From: Streptomyces kanamyceticus
GTDB taxonomy: Bacteria; Actinomycetota; Actinomycetes; Streptomycetales; Streptomycetaceae
NCBI RefSeq assembly: GCF_008704495.1
Contig: NZ_CP023699.1
Coordinates: 9,796,001-9,860,000, forward strand
Direction of reading: 5' to 3'
DNA: 64,000 nt
A model generated the notes under the pieces. The model was not told where the DNA came from. It ran no database searches and saw only the letters and a program-made list of their open reading frames with translations. Position 1 is the first letter of the stretch. Every line of letters begins with the position of its first letter. Below, one piece after another: positions 44,957 through 53,806 of this stretch. Both the position numbers and the translations under genes were made by a program.

Positions 44957-46561
44957 GTGGCAGCTGTTCCCGTGTCCCGCGCCGAAGACTGGTGGCGCGA
45001 CGCCGTCATCTACCAGGTGTACCCCCGAAGCTTCGCGGACGGCGACGGCGACGGCACGGGCGACCTGGCGGGCGTCCGCGCCAATCTGCCCTACCTCGCC
45101 GAACTCGGCGTCGACGCCGTGTGGTTCACCCCCTGGTACCTCTCCCCACTGGCGGACGGCGGCTACGACGTGGCCGACTACCGCACCATCCATCCGGCGT
45201 TCGGCACCATCGGCGAGGCCGAGAAACTCATCTCGGAGGCCGCCGAATTCGGCATCAAGGTCATCGTCGACATCGTCCCCAACCACGTGTCGCACCAGCA
45301 CGCCTGGTTCCGCGCCGCGCTGAGCGCGGGGCCCGGCAGCCCCGAGCGCGCGCTGTTCCACTTCCGCCCCGGCCGCGGCGCGCACGGTGAACTCCCGCCC
45401 AACGACTGGCCTTCGCAGTTCTCCGGCGGCACCTGGACCCGAGTTCCCGACGGCGAGTGGTACCTCCACCTGTTCGCTCCGGAACAGCCCGACCTCAACT
45501 GGGCGCACCCCGAGGTCCGCAGGGAACACGAGGACGTCCTGCGCTTCTGGTTCGAACGCGGGGTCGCGGGCGTCCGCATCGACTCCGCCGCGCTGCTCGC
45601 CAAGGCCCCGGAGCTGCCCGACTTCACCGAGGGGGTCGACCCGCACCCGTACATCGACCAGGACGAACTCCACGGCATCTACCGCTCCTGGCGGGCGATC
45701 GCCGATGAGTACGACGCCGTGTTCGTCGGCGAGGTCTGGCTTCCCGACGCCGAACGCTTCGCCCGGTACCTGCGCCCCGACGAGCTGCACACCGCCTTCA
45801 ACTTCCACTTCCTCAGCTGCCCCTGGGACGCCGACCGGCTGCGCCGCACCATCGACGACACGCTCGCCGAGCACGCACCCGTCAACGCTCCCGCCACCTG
45901 GGTCCTGTGCAACCACGACGTGACGCGCACGGTGACGCGCTACGGTCGCGCCGACACCGGCTTCGACTTCGCGACGAAGGCGTTCGGCATCCCCAGCGAC
46001 CTGGCCCTCGGCACCCGGCGTGCCCGCGCCGCGGCCCTGCTCACGCTCGCGCTGCCCGGCTCGGTCTACCTCTACCAGGGCGAGGAACTCGGCCTGCCCG
46101 AGGCCGACATCCCGCGGGACCGCATCCAGGACCCCATGCACTTCCGCTCGGGAGGCACCGATCCCGGCCGCGACGGCTGCCGGGTACCGCTGCCGTGGGT
46201 CGCCGACGCGCCCCACTTCGGCTTCGGTTCGCGCGGAGAGCCCTGGCTGCCGGGGCCCGCCGACTGGGCGTTCTACGCGGTGGACCGCCAGAGCGCCGCC
46301 CCGGACTCGATGCTCACCCTCTACCGCACGGCCCTGCGCCTGCGCCGCTCGGGCGCCGGTTTCGGCGACGGCCCCATGACGTGGCTGCCCTCGCGCGACG
46401 GAGTGCTGTCCTTCGCGCGCGGCCAGGGCTTGCGCTGCGTGGTCAACCTCTCGGGCCGGACCGTCGAACTCCCCGCGTACGAGGAGCTGATCCTCACGAG
46501 CGGACCGCTGGACGAACAGGGCGGGCTGCCGAACGATACGGCGGTGTGGCTGCGGACGTGA
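44957..46561 (+). CDS. GH13 alpha-glucosidase/oligo-1,6-glucosidase-like
   Basis: A 534-residue cytoplasmic GH13 barrel. WWRDAVIYQVYPRSFADGDGDGTGDLAGV is the family start; VDIVPNH is region I, GVRIDSAALL region II with the nucleophile Asp, VFVGEVW region III with the acid Glu, and CNHDVTRTV region IV with the stabilising Asp. GTG 44957 has AAAGGA eight bases upstream; the longer open frame to 44609 is not coding. There is no signal peptide. It hydrolyses the imported gluco-oligosaccharide to glucose. Confidence 0.9.
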   Translation: MAAVPVSRAEDWWRDAVIYQVYPRSFADGDGDGTGDLAGVRANLPYLAELGVDAVWFTPWYLSPLADGGYDVADYRTIHPAFGTIGEAEKLISEAAEFGIKVIVDIVPNHVSHQHAWFRAALSAGPGSPERALFHFRPGRGAHGELPPNDWPSQFSGGTWTRVPDGEWYLHLFAPEQPDLNWAHPEVRREHEDVLRFWFERGVAGVRIDSAALLAKAPELPDFTEGVDPHPYIDQDELHGIYRSWRAIADEYDAVFVGEVWLPDAERFARYLRPDELHTAFNFHFLSCPWDADRLRRTIDDTLAEHAPVNAPATWVLCNHDVTRTVTRYGRADTGFDFATKAFGIPSDLALGTRRARAAALLTLALPGSVYLYQGEELGLPEADIPRDRIQDPMHFRSGGTDPGRDGCRVPLPWVADAPHFGFGSRGEPWLPGPADWAFYAVDRQSAAPDSMLTLYRTALRLRRSGAGFGDGPMTWLPSRDGVLSFARGQGLRCVVNLSGRTVELPAYEELILTSGPLDEQGGLPNDTAVWLRT

Positions 46562-46655
46562 CACCGGCTCGGACAGCTACCTGTGCAACTGGGCGTCACA
46601 GAGCCGTCGTTGAGTGACGATATCGAGCAAGCGCGAGACGTAAATCCCCTGCTTT

Positions 46656-46675
46656 CTTGCGTTAGTCTTGCGCGC
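46656..46675. promoter_or_regulatory. paired CTTGCG sites upstream of the LacI gene
   Basis: CTTGCG at 46656-46661 and CTTGCGCGC at 46667-46675 abut the LacI start codon (46676). A reverse-orientation CAAGCGCG is at 46628. They resemble the elements in the 41333-41661 gap, so autoregulation is likely; this is inferred from shared motifs only. Confidence 0.5.
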
Positions 46676-47689
46676 ATGACGCGACGACTTGCACAGGTTG
46701 CCAAGAAGGTAGGGGTCAGCGAGGCGACGGTCAGCCGTGTCCTCAACGGGAGACCCGGCGTCTCGGAGGCGACCCGGCAGTCCGTACTGACGGCGCTGGA
46801 CGTGCTCGGTTACGAGCGGCCGACGCAGCTGCGCGGCGAGCGCGCGCGACTCGTCGGTCTGGTGATCCCTGAACTGCAGAACCCGATCTTCCCCGCGTTC
46901 GCCGAGGTCATCGGGGGCGCGCTCGCCCAGCGGGGGCTCACGCCGGTGCTGTGTACGCAGACCAAGGGGGGCGCCGCCGAGGCGGACTACGTGGACCTGC
47001 TGCTCCAGCAGCAGGTCTCCGGAGTGGTCTTCGCCGGCGGGCTCTTCGCGGAGGCCAACGCGCCGCACGAGCACTACCACCTGCTCGCGGAGCGCAACAT
47101 CCCGGTCGTCCTCATCAACGCGGCGGTGGAGGGCCTGGACTTCCCCTGCGTCGCGTGCGACGACGCCGTCGCCGTCGAGCAGGCCTGGCGCCATCTCGTC
47201 TCGCTCGGGCACCAGCGGATCGGTCTGGTGATCGGCCCCGCGGACCACGAGCCGTCGCGCCGCAAGCTGGCGGCCGCGCGTCTCGCGGCAGAGGCGGCGG
47301 GCGCGAAGCTGACCGACGACCTCGTCGAGCGCTCGATCTTCTCGCTGGAGGGCGGCCAGGCCGCGGCCGGACGCCTCCTGGAGCGGGGCGTCACCGGCAT
47401 CGTGTGCGGGAGCGACCCGCTGGCGCTCGGCGCGATCAGGGCGGCACGCCGACGAGGACTCTCCGTCCCCGCCGACGTGTCGGTCATCGGCTACGACGAC
47501 TCGTCCTTCATGACCTGCACCGAGCCGCCCCTGTCGACGGTGCGACAGCCCATCGAGGCGATGGGGCGCGCGGCGGTCGATCTGCTCTGCGCCCAGATCC
47601 AGGGCGGCGCCCAGAACAACCCGGGCGAGCTGCTGTTCGAGCCGGAGCTCGTCGTACGGGGCTCGACGGCGCAACCGTCGGCTCGCTGA
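46676..47689 (+). CDS. LacI-family transcriptional regulator
   Basis: A 337-residue repressor. The HTH reads LAQVAKKVGVSEATVSRVLNGRPGVSEATRQSVLTALDVLGYERP (3-47), with the hinge helix at ERARLVGLVIPELQNPIFP. The effector domain has DYVDLLLQQQVSGVVFAGG and IVCGSDPLALGAIRAARRRG. ATG 46676 has no ribosome site and abuts CTTGCG motifs, so it may be leaderless. It follows the GH13 gene and should repress the glucan operon and glucanase until the oligosaccharide binds. Confidence 0.9.
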   Translation: MTRRLAQVAKKVGVSEATVSRVLNGRPGVSEATRQSVLTALDVLGYERPTQLRGERARLVGLVIPELQNPIFPAFAEVIGGALAQRGLTPVLCTQTKGGAAEADYVDLLLQQQVSGVVFAGGLFAEANAPHEHYHLLAERNIPVVLINAAVEGLDFPCVACDDAVAVEQAWRHLVSLGHQRIGLVIGPADHEPSRRKLAAARLAAEAAGAKLTDDLVERSIFSLEGGQAAAGRLLERGVTGIVCGSDPLALGAIRAARRRGLSVPADVSVIGYDDSSFMTCTEPPLSTVRQPIEAMGRAAVDLLCAQIQGGAQNNPGELLFEPELVVRGSTAQPSAR

Positions 47690-47726
47690 CAGCGGCGCGC
47701 GGCATCCCGAACATCGGGCTGACGCG

Positions 47727-48017
47727 TCAGAGCCAGCGGACCAGCCCTTTGAGACAGCGCCACGCCTTGGCGCGCAGGGAGGCGTGGGCGAGCCACTCCA
47801 GATCCCGCTCGATGCTCTCCCGGGTCACACCTGCGCGACCCTTGTTGTCGTGCGCGGGCACCAGGTTCTCGCTCATGAGCCGCCAGACCACCCGACCCGT
47901 GGAGACCCCGAGGAGCTTCGCGGCCTCCGGTTGGGAGACCCACTCGCCATCCGGGGAGTCGACCGGCGCGTTGCGCCAGTTCTTCGTCACGCGCGGGTAC
48001 GACCGCTCAGTCGGCAT
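47727..48017 (-). CDS. small excisionase/MerR-like DNA-binding protein
   Basis: A 96-residue protein. VSQPEAAKLLGVSTGRVVWRLMSENLVPAHDNKGRAGVTRESIERDLEW has the layout of an excisionase/MerR-like winged helix (helix, turn, helix VSTGRVVWRL, wing). Its C-terminus (LRAKAWRCLKGLVRWL) is a basic amphipathic helix. It lies 13 bp downstream of the DJ-1-like gene on the same strand, so may be co-transcribed. Function unknown. Confidence 0.65.
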   Translation of the reverse strand: MPTERSYPRVTKNWRNAPVDSPDGEWVSQPEAAKLLGVSTGRVVWRLMSENLVPAHDNKGRAGVTRESIERDLEWLAHASLRAKAWRCLKGLVRWL

Positions 48018-48030
48018 CAGAGCATCCAGC

Positions 48031-48768
48031 CTACCCGGCCGCCGTCCGCAACACCGTCCCCCTGCGCTCGTACTCCATCAACGCCTCTACGCTGGAAGCC
48101 ACTTGAGAGCCGAGCTCCCGTTCCAGGAGCCACAGGGAGCCGTCCATGCCGGAGCTCACGCCGCCCGCGCAGACCAGGTTGCCGTCGTCGACCACGCGGG
48201 TGGTGCGGACGTCCGCTCCCTGGTCCTTGAGGTAGTCCTGGGCGCGGTGGTGCGTGGTGCAGGGGCGGTCGCCGATCAGTCCGGCCGCGTGCAGGACGAT
48301 CACCCCGGTGCAGACGCCCAGCAGGGTGAGGGAGGGGCGTTCCGCGCGGCGCAACTCGCGTGTCAGAACGCCCTTCTTGATCTCGGACCAGACTCCGGGC
48401 GACGCCTTGTCGCGGAAGCCGCCGCCCGGGACGACGATCACGTCCGCCGCCGAGGGGTCCCAGGCGCCGGGTACGGCGACGTCCGTGCCGAAGCTCGCCG
48501 TGAACCTGCCGGGGCGGCCGCTCGTGACGAGCAGCGGCTCGACCGGATGTCCCATCGAGGCCGCCGCTCCGAAGACCTCCAGCGGGCCGAAGACATCCAG
48601 CTCCTCCGCGCCGTCGAACGCGACGATGTGCACGCGCAGCGGCCGCCGGGCCTTCCCCCGGTCCGGTGCGGCCGCTGACGCGGTGCGCGCCGTCGCACTC
48701 CAGGAGACGGCCGACGCCCCCAGGCCCGCCGCCGACATCAACGCGCTCCGCCGCTTCATTCCTGCCAT
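48031..48768 (-). CDS. exported DJ-1/PfpI-family protein
   Basis: About 245 residues. The N-terminus (MKRRSALMSAAGLGASAVSWSATARTASA) has a twin-Arg-like KRRSAL and hydrophobic core, so Tat export is plausible. The core is a class-I glutaminase-like fold: HIVAFDGAEELDVFGPLEVF with the conserved Glu, VIVVPGGGFRD, and nucleophile Cys in LLGVCTGVIVLHAAGLI. This resembles isocyanide hydratase/AraC-type GATase domains; substrate unknown. ATG 48768 or 48759. Confidence 0.78.
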   Translation of the reverse strand: MAGMKRRSALMSAAGLGASAVSWSATARTASAAAPDRGKARRPLRVHIVAFDGAEELDVFGPLEVFGAAASMGHPVEPLLVTSGRPGRFTASFGTDVAVPGAWDPSAADVIVVPGGGFRDKASPGVWSEIKKGVLTRELRRAERPSLTLLGVCTGVIVLHAAGLIGDRPCTTHHRAQDYLKDQGADVRTTRVVDDGNLVCAGGVSSGMDGSLWLLERELGSQVASSVEALMEYERRGTVLRTAAG

Positions 48769-48912
48769 GCCGTACGACTCCGTCCACCGATTCCGTGCCG
48801 CCGAACCTCTGCGGCCTCACGCGGAGTTGGTCGGCTCCGGAAGGGGCCCGGTTCCCGAGGGAAGCAGACGGATCGCGATACGGCAGGATCCGAGGGGTAC
48901 GCGGCAGGATCC

Positions 48913-50094
48913 TCACACGGCCGAAGCCATCCTTCGCACCGCCTCCGTCAGGATCTCCGGAGACGTGCCGAGGTTAAGGCGGACGAAGCCCTCCCCGCCG
49001 GGGCCGAAGTCCGCGCCGTGGCTCAGGGCGATCCGGCCGTGCTTCAAGAACGCGGCCGCCGGATCGTCGCCCAGGCCGAGTTCACGGCAGTCGAGCCAGC
49101 CGAGGTAGGTGGCCGCGCCGGGGCGGTAGCGGACGGACGGCAGGTGGTCGTGGAGCAGTCCGGCGAGCAGGCGGCGGTTCTCGTCGAGGCCGGTCAGCAG
49201 GGCGTCGAGCCAGGCGCCGCCGTCCCGCAGCGCCGCCGTGTGCGCGACGATGCCCAGGTGGCTCGGCCCGTGGCTGACCTCTTCGGGAAGCCGGGCCAGA
49301 TCGTCGGCGGCAGCGGGTCCCGCGACGGCGATGGCGGCCTTGAGCCCCGCCAGGTTCCACGCCTTGGACGCGGACATCAGCGACAGACCGTTCGCGCCGC
49401 CCGGCACGCTCAGGTAGGGCACGAACCGGGTGCCGTCGGCCACGATCGGGGCGTGGATCTCGTCCACCACGACACGTACGCCGTACCGGCGCGCGAGACG
49501 GGCCACCTCGGACAGCTCGTCGGCCGTGTGCACCGTGCCGGTCGGGTTGTGCGGGCTGCACAGGAGGTGGACGGGGAGCCCGCCCCGGCCCGCCGCGTCC
49601 TGGTAGGCGGCCGCCAGGGCCGCGAAGTCGATCCGGCCCGCCGTGCTGAGCGGCGCCTCGACGACCGGTCGCCGATCGCTGCGTACGAACTGGTAGAAGG
49701 GCGGATAGACGGGGCAGTTGATGACGACGGGGTCGCCGGGTCCGGAGACCAGCTTGAGCATCTCGACGATGCCCAGCATCACGTCGGGGACGATCGCGGA
49801 GCGTTCGACGGCGAGGCCGTCCCAGCCCCAGCGGCGCGCCGCGAAGTCCGCGAACGCCTCCGCGTAGGCGGTGCCCGCCGGATAGCCGGTGTCGCCGCGG
49901 TCCACCGCCGCGTGCACCGCGCGCGCCACCGGATCGGCGAGCGGGACGTCCATCTCGGCCACCCAGAGCGGCAGCACATCGGCCGGGTAGGTGCGCCACT
50001 TCATGCTCGTGCGCTCGCGCAACTGCTCCAGGGACAGCTGCCGCAGCGGATTGGCGGCCAGGGACACGACGAGGTCGTTCGACGCATGAGCCAT
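48913..50094 (-). CDS. PatB/MalY-type C-S lyase or aminotransferase
   Basis: A 393-residue PLP enzyme of fold type [27 protein letters not shown] (PatB/MalY signature), [39 protein letters not shown] and the PLP-Lys in [15 protein letters not shown], ending [18 protein letters not shown]. PatB members cleave cystathionine or cysteine conjugates; MalY types can also repress. It diverges from nothing directly; a TrmB/LuxR regulator follows 25 bp away on the same strand upstream, so the regulator may control it. Confidence 0.86.
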   Translation of the reverse strand: MAHASNDLVVSLAANPLRQLSLEQLRERTSMKWRTYPADVLPLWVAEMDVPLADPVARAVHAAVDRGDTGYPAGTAYAEAFADFAARRWGWDGLAVERSAIVPDVMLGIVEMLKLVSGPGDPVVINCPVYPPFYQFVRSDRRPVVEAPLSTAGRIDFAALAAAYQDAAGRGGLPVHLLCSPHNPTGTVHTADELSEVARLARRYGVRVVVDEIHAPIVADGTRFVPYLSVPGGANGLSLMSASKAWNLAGLKAAIAVAGPAAADDLARLPEEVSHGPSHLGIVAHTAALRDGGAWLDALLTGLDENRRLLAGLLHDHLPSVRYRPGAATYLGWLDCRELGLGDDPAAAFLKHGRIALSHGADFGPGGEGFVRLNLGTSPEILTEAVRRMASAV

Positions 50095-50119
50095 GGACCG
50101 ATCGTAGGCAGCGCGCCGC

Positions 50120-51103
50120 TCAGAGCCACCCGGAGCGCTGCGCCTGCAGCGCCAGCTGGAACCGGTTCGCGGCGCCGAGCCTGGCCATCAGGATCTGCAG
50201 ACGGCGGAAGAGCGTGCGGCGGCTGATGCCCAGTTCGCGGGCGACGACGTCGTCGTTCGCGCCGCCCGCGAGCAGCCAGAGCAGTCGCCGGTCGGCGGGC
50301 GGCAGCCCACCGGGGCGCGCGGTGCCCCCGTGGAAGGGCAGGGCGCTCTGCCAGGACTGTTCGAAGAGGGCGATGAGCGCGGAGAGCAGGCCGCACGGCT
50401 GCACGACCAGCATGGTGTTGTGCACGTCGGCCTCCCTGATCGACAAGGACACGAGCGCGTACGCCTCGTCGATGATCACGAGCTTGACCGGCACGGAGGC
50501 GGCCACCCTGACCTGCTCACCGGCGTTGACGCACGGCTCGATGACCTCCGTGAGATGGCCGGGATGCTCCAGCGCCTCCCGCGAGTACACGACCCGCTGC
50601 GTCACCCCGCGCGCGAGGGTGGCGAGCGCGTCGTCGGTGGCACCGGCCAGCGGAAAGTACGGCGGCGACTCCAGCTGCCGGATCTGCTCGCGGGCGCTCG
50701 CCCAGGCATGCCGGATCCGGGGGCCGATGGCCTCGCCGGTGACGACCTCGACGAGATCGTCGTTGTAGGCGGCGAGCCGCTGGCGCCGGAACGACTCGAA
50801 CGCGCCGCCGACGGCGATGCGCGACTCCTCGACCTCGGCCGCCCGGTGCCGGGCGAGGATCTCAAGTCCCGCGGTGGGCGGTACCGGGGCCACCACGTCC
50901 CCGCCCTCCTCCGCGGCACTGGCCAGACCGGCGTCGACGAGCGCGCCGTACGCCGTGACGAGCTCCGCGCCGTCGAGACCGGACGCCCGGGCCATCGAGC
51001 CGAGCGGAGCGGGGGCCAGTTCGAGGAGCGCCAGATAGACCCGGGCCGCCGCGGGTTCGAGCCCCAGACGCCGCAGGGCGTCGGCGAGCTTCTCGTTGGT
51101 CAT
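50120..51103 (-). CDS. TrmB-like/LuxR transcriptional regulator
   Basis: About 327 residues. The N-terminus ([60 protein letters not shown]) resembles a TrmB winged helix; the middle (~90-260) resembles the TrmB/PLD-like ligand region; the C-terminus (~265-325: [48 protein letters not shown]) is a LuxR-type HTH. This combination is common in Streptomyces. ATG 51103 is preferred; 51112 is also possible. It diverges from the M24 peptidase. Confidence 0.78.
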   Translation of the reverse strand: MTNEKLADALRRLGLEPAAARVYLALLELAPAPLGSMARASGLDGAELVTAYGALVDAGLASAAEEGGDVVAPVPPTAGLEILARHRAAEVEESRIAVGGAFESFRRQRLAAYNDDLVEVVTGEAIGPRIRHAWASAREQIRQLESPPYFPLAGATDDALATLARGVTQRVVYSREALEHPGHLTEVIEPCVNAGEQVRVAASVPVKLVIIDEAYALVSLSIREADVHNTMLVVQPCGLLSALIALFEQSWQSALPFHGGTARPGGLPPADRRLLWLLAGGANDDVVARELGISRRTLFRRLQILMARLGAANRFQLALQAQRSGWL

Positions 51104-51235
51104 GATCCGCATTATCGGCGACCGGGGGAGACGGCGCTGGCCGATCCGTGCCACTGGCACTGGTCGGCACCCGCGGTGCGCGGCACGCGCTACCGTCCGG
51201 AAACAGGAAACATCCACCAGAGGAAGGTGTACGAC

Positions 51236-52648
51236 GTGGCGAAAGGCCGGAAGAACGGTCTCTACGCAGGGATCTCCGACGAACTGTCCGCGCTGATGCG
51301 GACCGGCTGGGCGGACACCGAGCGGCACGACCTGCGCCTCGGCGAGCAGGCCCCGCACGCGGCCCGCCGCCGCGCCGCGCTCTCCGCGCGCTTCCCCGGC
51401 GAACGTCTCGTGATCCCCTCGGGGAACCTCAAGGTCCGCTCGAACGACGACACCTACCCGTTCCGCGCGTACTCGGGATACGTGCACATGACCGGGGACC
51501 AGGCCCGCGACGGCGCGCTCGTCCTCGAACCCCGTGCGGACGGCGGCCACGACGCGTACTGCTATCAGCTGCCGCGCGACAGCAGGGACGACGACGAGTT
51601 CTGGACAGGACCCACCGCCGAGCTCTGGATGGGCAGGCGCCGCTCGCTCGCCGAGTCGCAGCTCGTCCTCGGCCTCGCCTGCCGTGACGTCCGCACGGCG
51701 GCCGACGACCTCGCGGCGGGCGGCGGCGCGCCCACCCGCATCGTCCGGGGCATCGACCCGGCCCTAGAGGCCGCCGTCACCACCGACGAGGAGCGCGACG
51801 AGGAACTCGAAGAGGCCCTCAGCGATCTCCGTCTGGTCAAGGACGAGTGGGAGATAGGGGAGCTGCGCAAGGCCGTGGACTCCACCGTGCGCGGCTTCAC
51901 CGACGTGATCGGCGAGCTCTCGCGGGCGATCGCCTCGTCCGAGCGGTGGATCGAGGGCACGTTCTTCCGCCGCGCCCGCCTGGAGGGCAACGCCGTCGGC
52001 TACGGCTCGATCTGCGCCGCGGGCGAGCACGCCACGATCATGCACTGGACGGACAACGACGGCCCGGTGCGCCCCGGTGACCTGCTCCTGCTCGACGCTG
52101 GCGTGGAGACCCACACCCTCTACACCGCCGACGTCACGCGCACGCTGCCGATCAGCGGGACCTTCACGCCCGTGCAGCGCAAGGCGTACGACGCGGTGTA
52201 CGAGGCCCAGGAAGCAGGCATGGCCACCGTGAAGCCGGGCGCCGCCTACCGCGACTTCCACGAGGCGTGCCAGCGCCACCTGGCGGCCCGCCTCGTCGAG
52301 TGGGGCTTCATCGAGGGACCGGCCGAGCGGGCGTACGAACTCGGCCTGCAGCGCCGCTTCACCATGGCCGGAACAGGCCACATGCTCGGCCTCGACGTCC
52401 ACGACTGCGCGCAGGCCAGGAACGAGGAGTACGTGGGCGGTGTGCTCGAACCGGGCATGGTGCTCACCGTCGAGCCCGGCCTGTACTTCCAGGCGGACGA
52501 CCTCACCGTGCCCGAGGAGTGGCGGGGCATCGGCGTACGCATCGAGGACGATCTGCTCGTGACCGCGCAAGGGCACGAGAACCTGTCCGCGGGCCTGCCG
52601 CGGTCGGCGGACGAGGTCGAGGCGTGGATGGCCCGCTTCGCGGGCTGA
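51236..52648 (+). CDS. pepP: Xaa-Pro aminopeptidase (M24, PepP-like)
   Basis: A 470-residue aminopeptidase P. The N-terminal creatinase-like domain (~30-190) includes RLVIPSGNLKVRSNDDTYPFRAYSGYVHMTGD. The M24 domain carries all five metal ligands: Asp in LLLDAGVET, Asp in YTADVTRT, His in GTGHMLGLDVHD, Glu in LTVEPGLYF and Glu in GVRIEDDLLVT. It removes an N-terminal residue before proline. GTG 51236 follows AGGAAGG by eight bases; longer in-frame extensions upstream lie opposite the regulator and are rejected. Confidence 0.9.
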   Translation: MAKGRKNGLYAGISDELSALMRTGWADTERHDLRLGEQAPHAARRRAALSARFPGERLVIPSGNLKVRSNDDTYPFRAYSGYVHMTGDQARDGALVLEPRADGGHDAYCYQLPRDSRDDDEFWTGPTAELWMGRRRSLAESQLVLGLACRDVRTAADDLAAGGGAPTRIVRGIDPALEAAVTTDEERDEELEEALSDLRLVKDEWEIGELRKAVDSTVRGFTDVIGELSRAIASSERWIEGTFFRRARLEGNAVGYGSICAAGEHATIMHWTDNDGPVRPGDLLLLDAGVETHTLYTADVTRTLPISGTFTPVQRKAYDAVYEAQEAGMATVKPGAAYRDFHEACQRHLAARLVEWGFIEGPAERAYELGLQRRFTMAGTGHMLGLDVHDCAQARNEEYVGGVLEPGMVLTVEPGLYFQADDLTVPEEWRGIGVRIEDDLLVTAQGHENLSAGLPRSADEVEAWMARFAG

Positions 52649-52663
52649 GGTCCACCGCCCCGC

Positions 52664-53017
52664 TCAGCTGGCCAGGTGCTTGATCTTCTCGAACGGGTAG
52701 CCCGCGACGACCACGACGACCAGGCCGTACGCCGCGAAGGCCAGCAGCCCCCATGTCCCGATGGAGCGGTCCCCGTCGGCGAACAGCACGTTGCCGACGG
52801 GGATCAGCGGGGCGAGGCTGAGGATCGCCGCCCCCGTGCACCAGTGCGCGACGAGGCTGTTGGCCTTCGCGCGCAGCGCGGGATCGCGCTTGACCTCATC
52901 CGGCACCTCGTAGCCGACGCTGCGGTCGCAGACCTTCCCGCGGTGGCCGACGCGGGCGGCCAGCAGGGTGACCACCGCGAGGAGGACGAAGCAGCAGAGG
53001 ATGAAGAGGTACGCCAT
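52664..53017 (-). CDS. small three-helix membrane protein
   Basis: A 117-residue membrane protein: AYLFILCCFVLLAVVTLLAARV (first helix), a basic cytosolic loop (RVGHRGKVCDRSVGYEVPDEVKRDPALRAKANS), GAAILSLAPLIPVGNVLF (second) and GLLAFAAYGLVVVVVAGYPF (third). No family recognised. It follows a secreted hydrophobic protein gene by 39 bp on the same strand, so they may form an operon; an immunity role is a guess. Confidence 0.7.
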   Translation of the reverse strand: MAYLFILCCFVLLAVVTLLAARVGHRGKVCDRSVGYEVPDEVKRDPALRAKANSLVAHWCTGAAILSLAPLIPVGNVLFADGDRSIGTWGLLAFAAYGLVVVVVAGYPFEKIKHLAS

Positions 53018-53056
53018 GAGTGTGTGGATCCCGGTGCGTAGCGGACGAGCGAGTGG

Positions 53057-53584
53057 CTAGCGGATGTACTTGATGATGAAGGCGGCCACCATGGACACGG
53101 CCTTGTTCTTGACCCAGCCGGGCAGGAACTTCCAGACCACGCCGCCGATCTCGCCGCCGAGGCAGCCGATGATGGCGTTCTTGACGTAGGTGCCCTTGCC
53201 GGAGAACTTGCCGTCGGCGACATCGCTGAGCACCGAGGTGGGGATGCTCGCGACGGCGCCCTTGGCACACCAGGCGGCGGCGCCGATGGCCACGGCGGCT
53301 ATGGGGAAGGCGCGCGGGCGGATCTCGCCGTCGTCGCCGCCCTGGCTGATGGCTCTGTTCAGCTCGGCCATCGCCTCGGGACCCATGCCGTCCTCGATGA
53401 AGCGGAGCTGCTCGGCACTCAGCTCGGGCATCTCCTCCGTGGCGGAGCCGGAGGCCGCGCGGGTCTCCGCGGCGTGCGAGGCGAGCGCCGGGGCGGCACC
53501 GGCGAACAGGGCGCCCGCGGTGAGCGCGGCCACGCCCACCAGCGAGGCACGGCGGATCATGGGGCGCTGCTGAGTCGACATCAT
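53057..53584 (-). CDS. secreted hydrophobic protein, possible bacteriocin precursor
   Basis: About 175 residues. A Sec signal (IRRASLVGVAALTAGALFAGAAPALA) is cleaved near ALA-SHA. An acidic middle (EMPELSAEQLRFIEDGMGPEAMAEL) leads to a Gly/Ala-rich, hydrophobic, basic C-terminus starting AFPIAAVAIGAAAWCAKG and ending VSMVAAFIIKYIR. Two Cys (AWCAKG, IGCLGG) and GG-EIGG-type glycines resemble class II bacteriocin or membrane-active peptides with a pro-region, but no family is recognised. ATG 53584 or 53581. The next gene in the operon is a small membrane protein. Confidence 0.65.
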   Translation of the reverse strand: MMSTQQRPMIRRASLVGVAALTAGALFAGAAPALASHAAETRAASGSATEEMPELSAEQLRFIEDGMGPEAMAELNRAISQGGDDGEIRPRAFPIAAVAIGAAAWCAKGAVASIPTSVLSDVADGKFSGKGTYVKNAIIGCLGGEIGGVVWKFLPGWVKNKAVSMVAAFIIKYIR

Positions 53585-53751
53585 GTGGATTCTTCTCCCC
53601 CTGCCGCACCGTCGTACGGGCGGCGGCGTCTGAGGTGTCGCGGCGGTCCTGTCCTGGCCCGCCGTCCGGTCTCGGCCGAACACCCCAGGTCACGGGCGTT
53701 CCGGCCGGGGACCATGCTGGCCCGGGCGGTAGGGCGGCCGGAACCGTCCAC

Positions 53752-53777
53752 CGGCCCCCTCCAGTTGGAGGGGGCCG
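53752..53777. terminator. 12-bp perfect-stem hairpin
   Basis: CGGCCCCCTCCA pairs perfectly with TGGAGGGGGCCG around GT. It lies 30 bp beyond the histidine kinase stop, so it should end the two-component operon before the promoter of the secreted-protein gene. No T tract. Confidence 0.75.
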
Positions 53778-53806
53778 CATCGGGCGGCGAGCGGGTAGAG
53801 GGCGGC

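Noticed and set aside
47706..47718. CCCGA-ACA-TCGGG hairpin after the LacI gene
   Set aside because: A five-base stem is too weak to call a terminator in GC-rich DNA.
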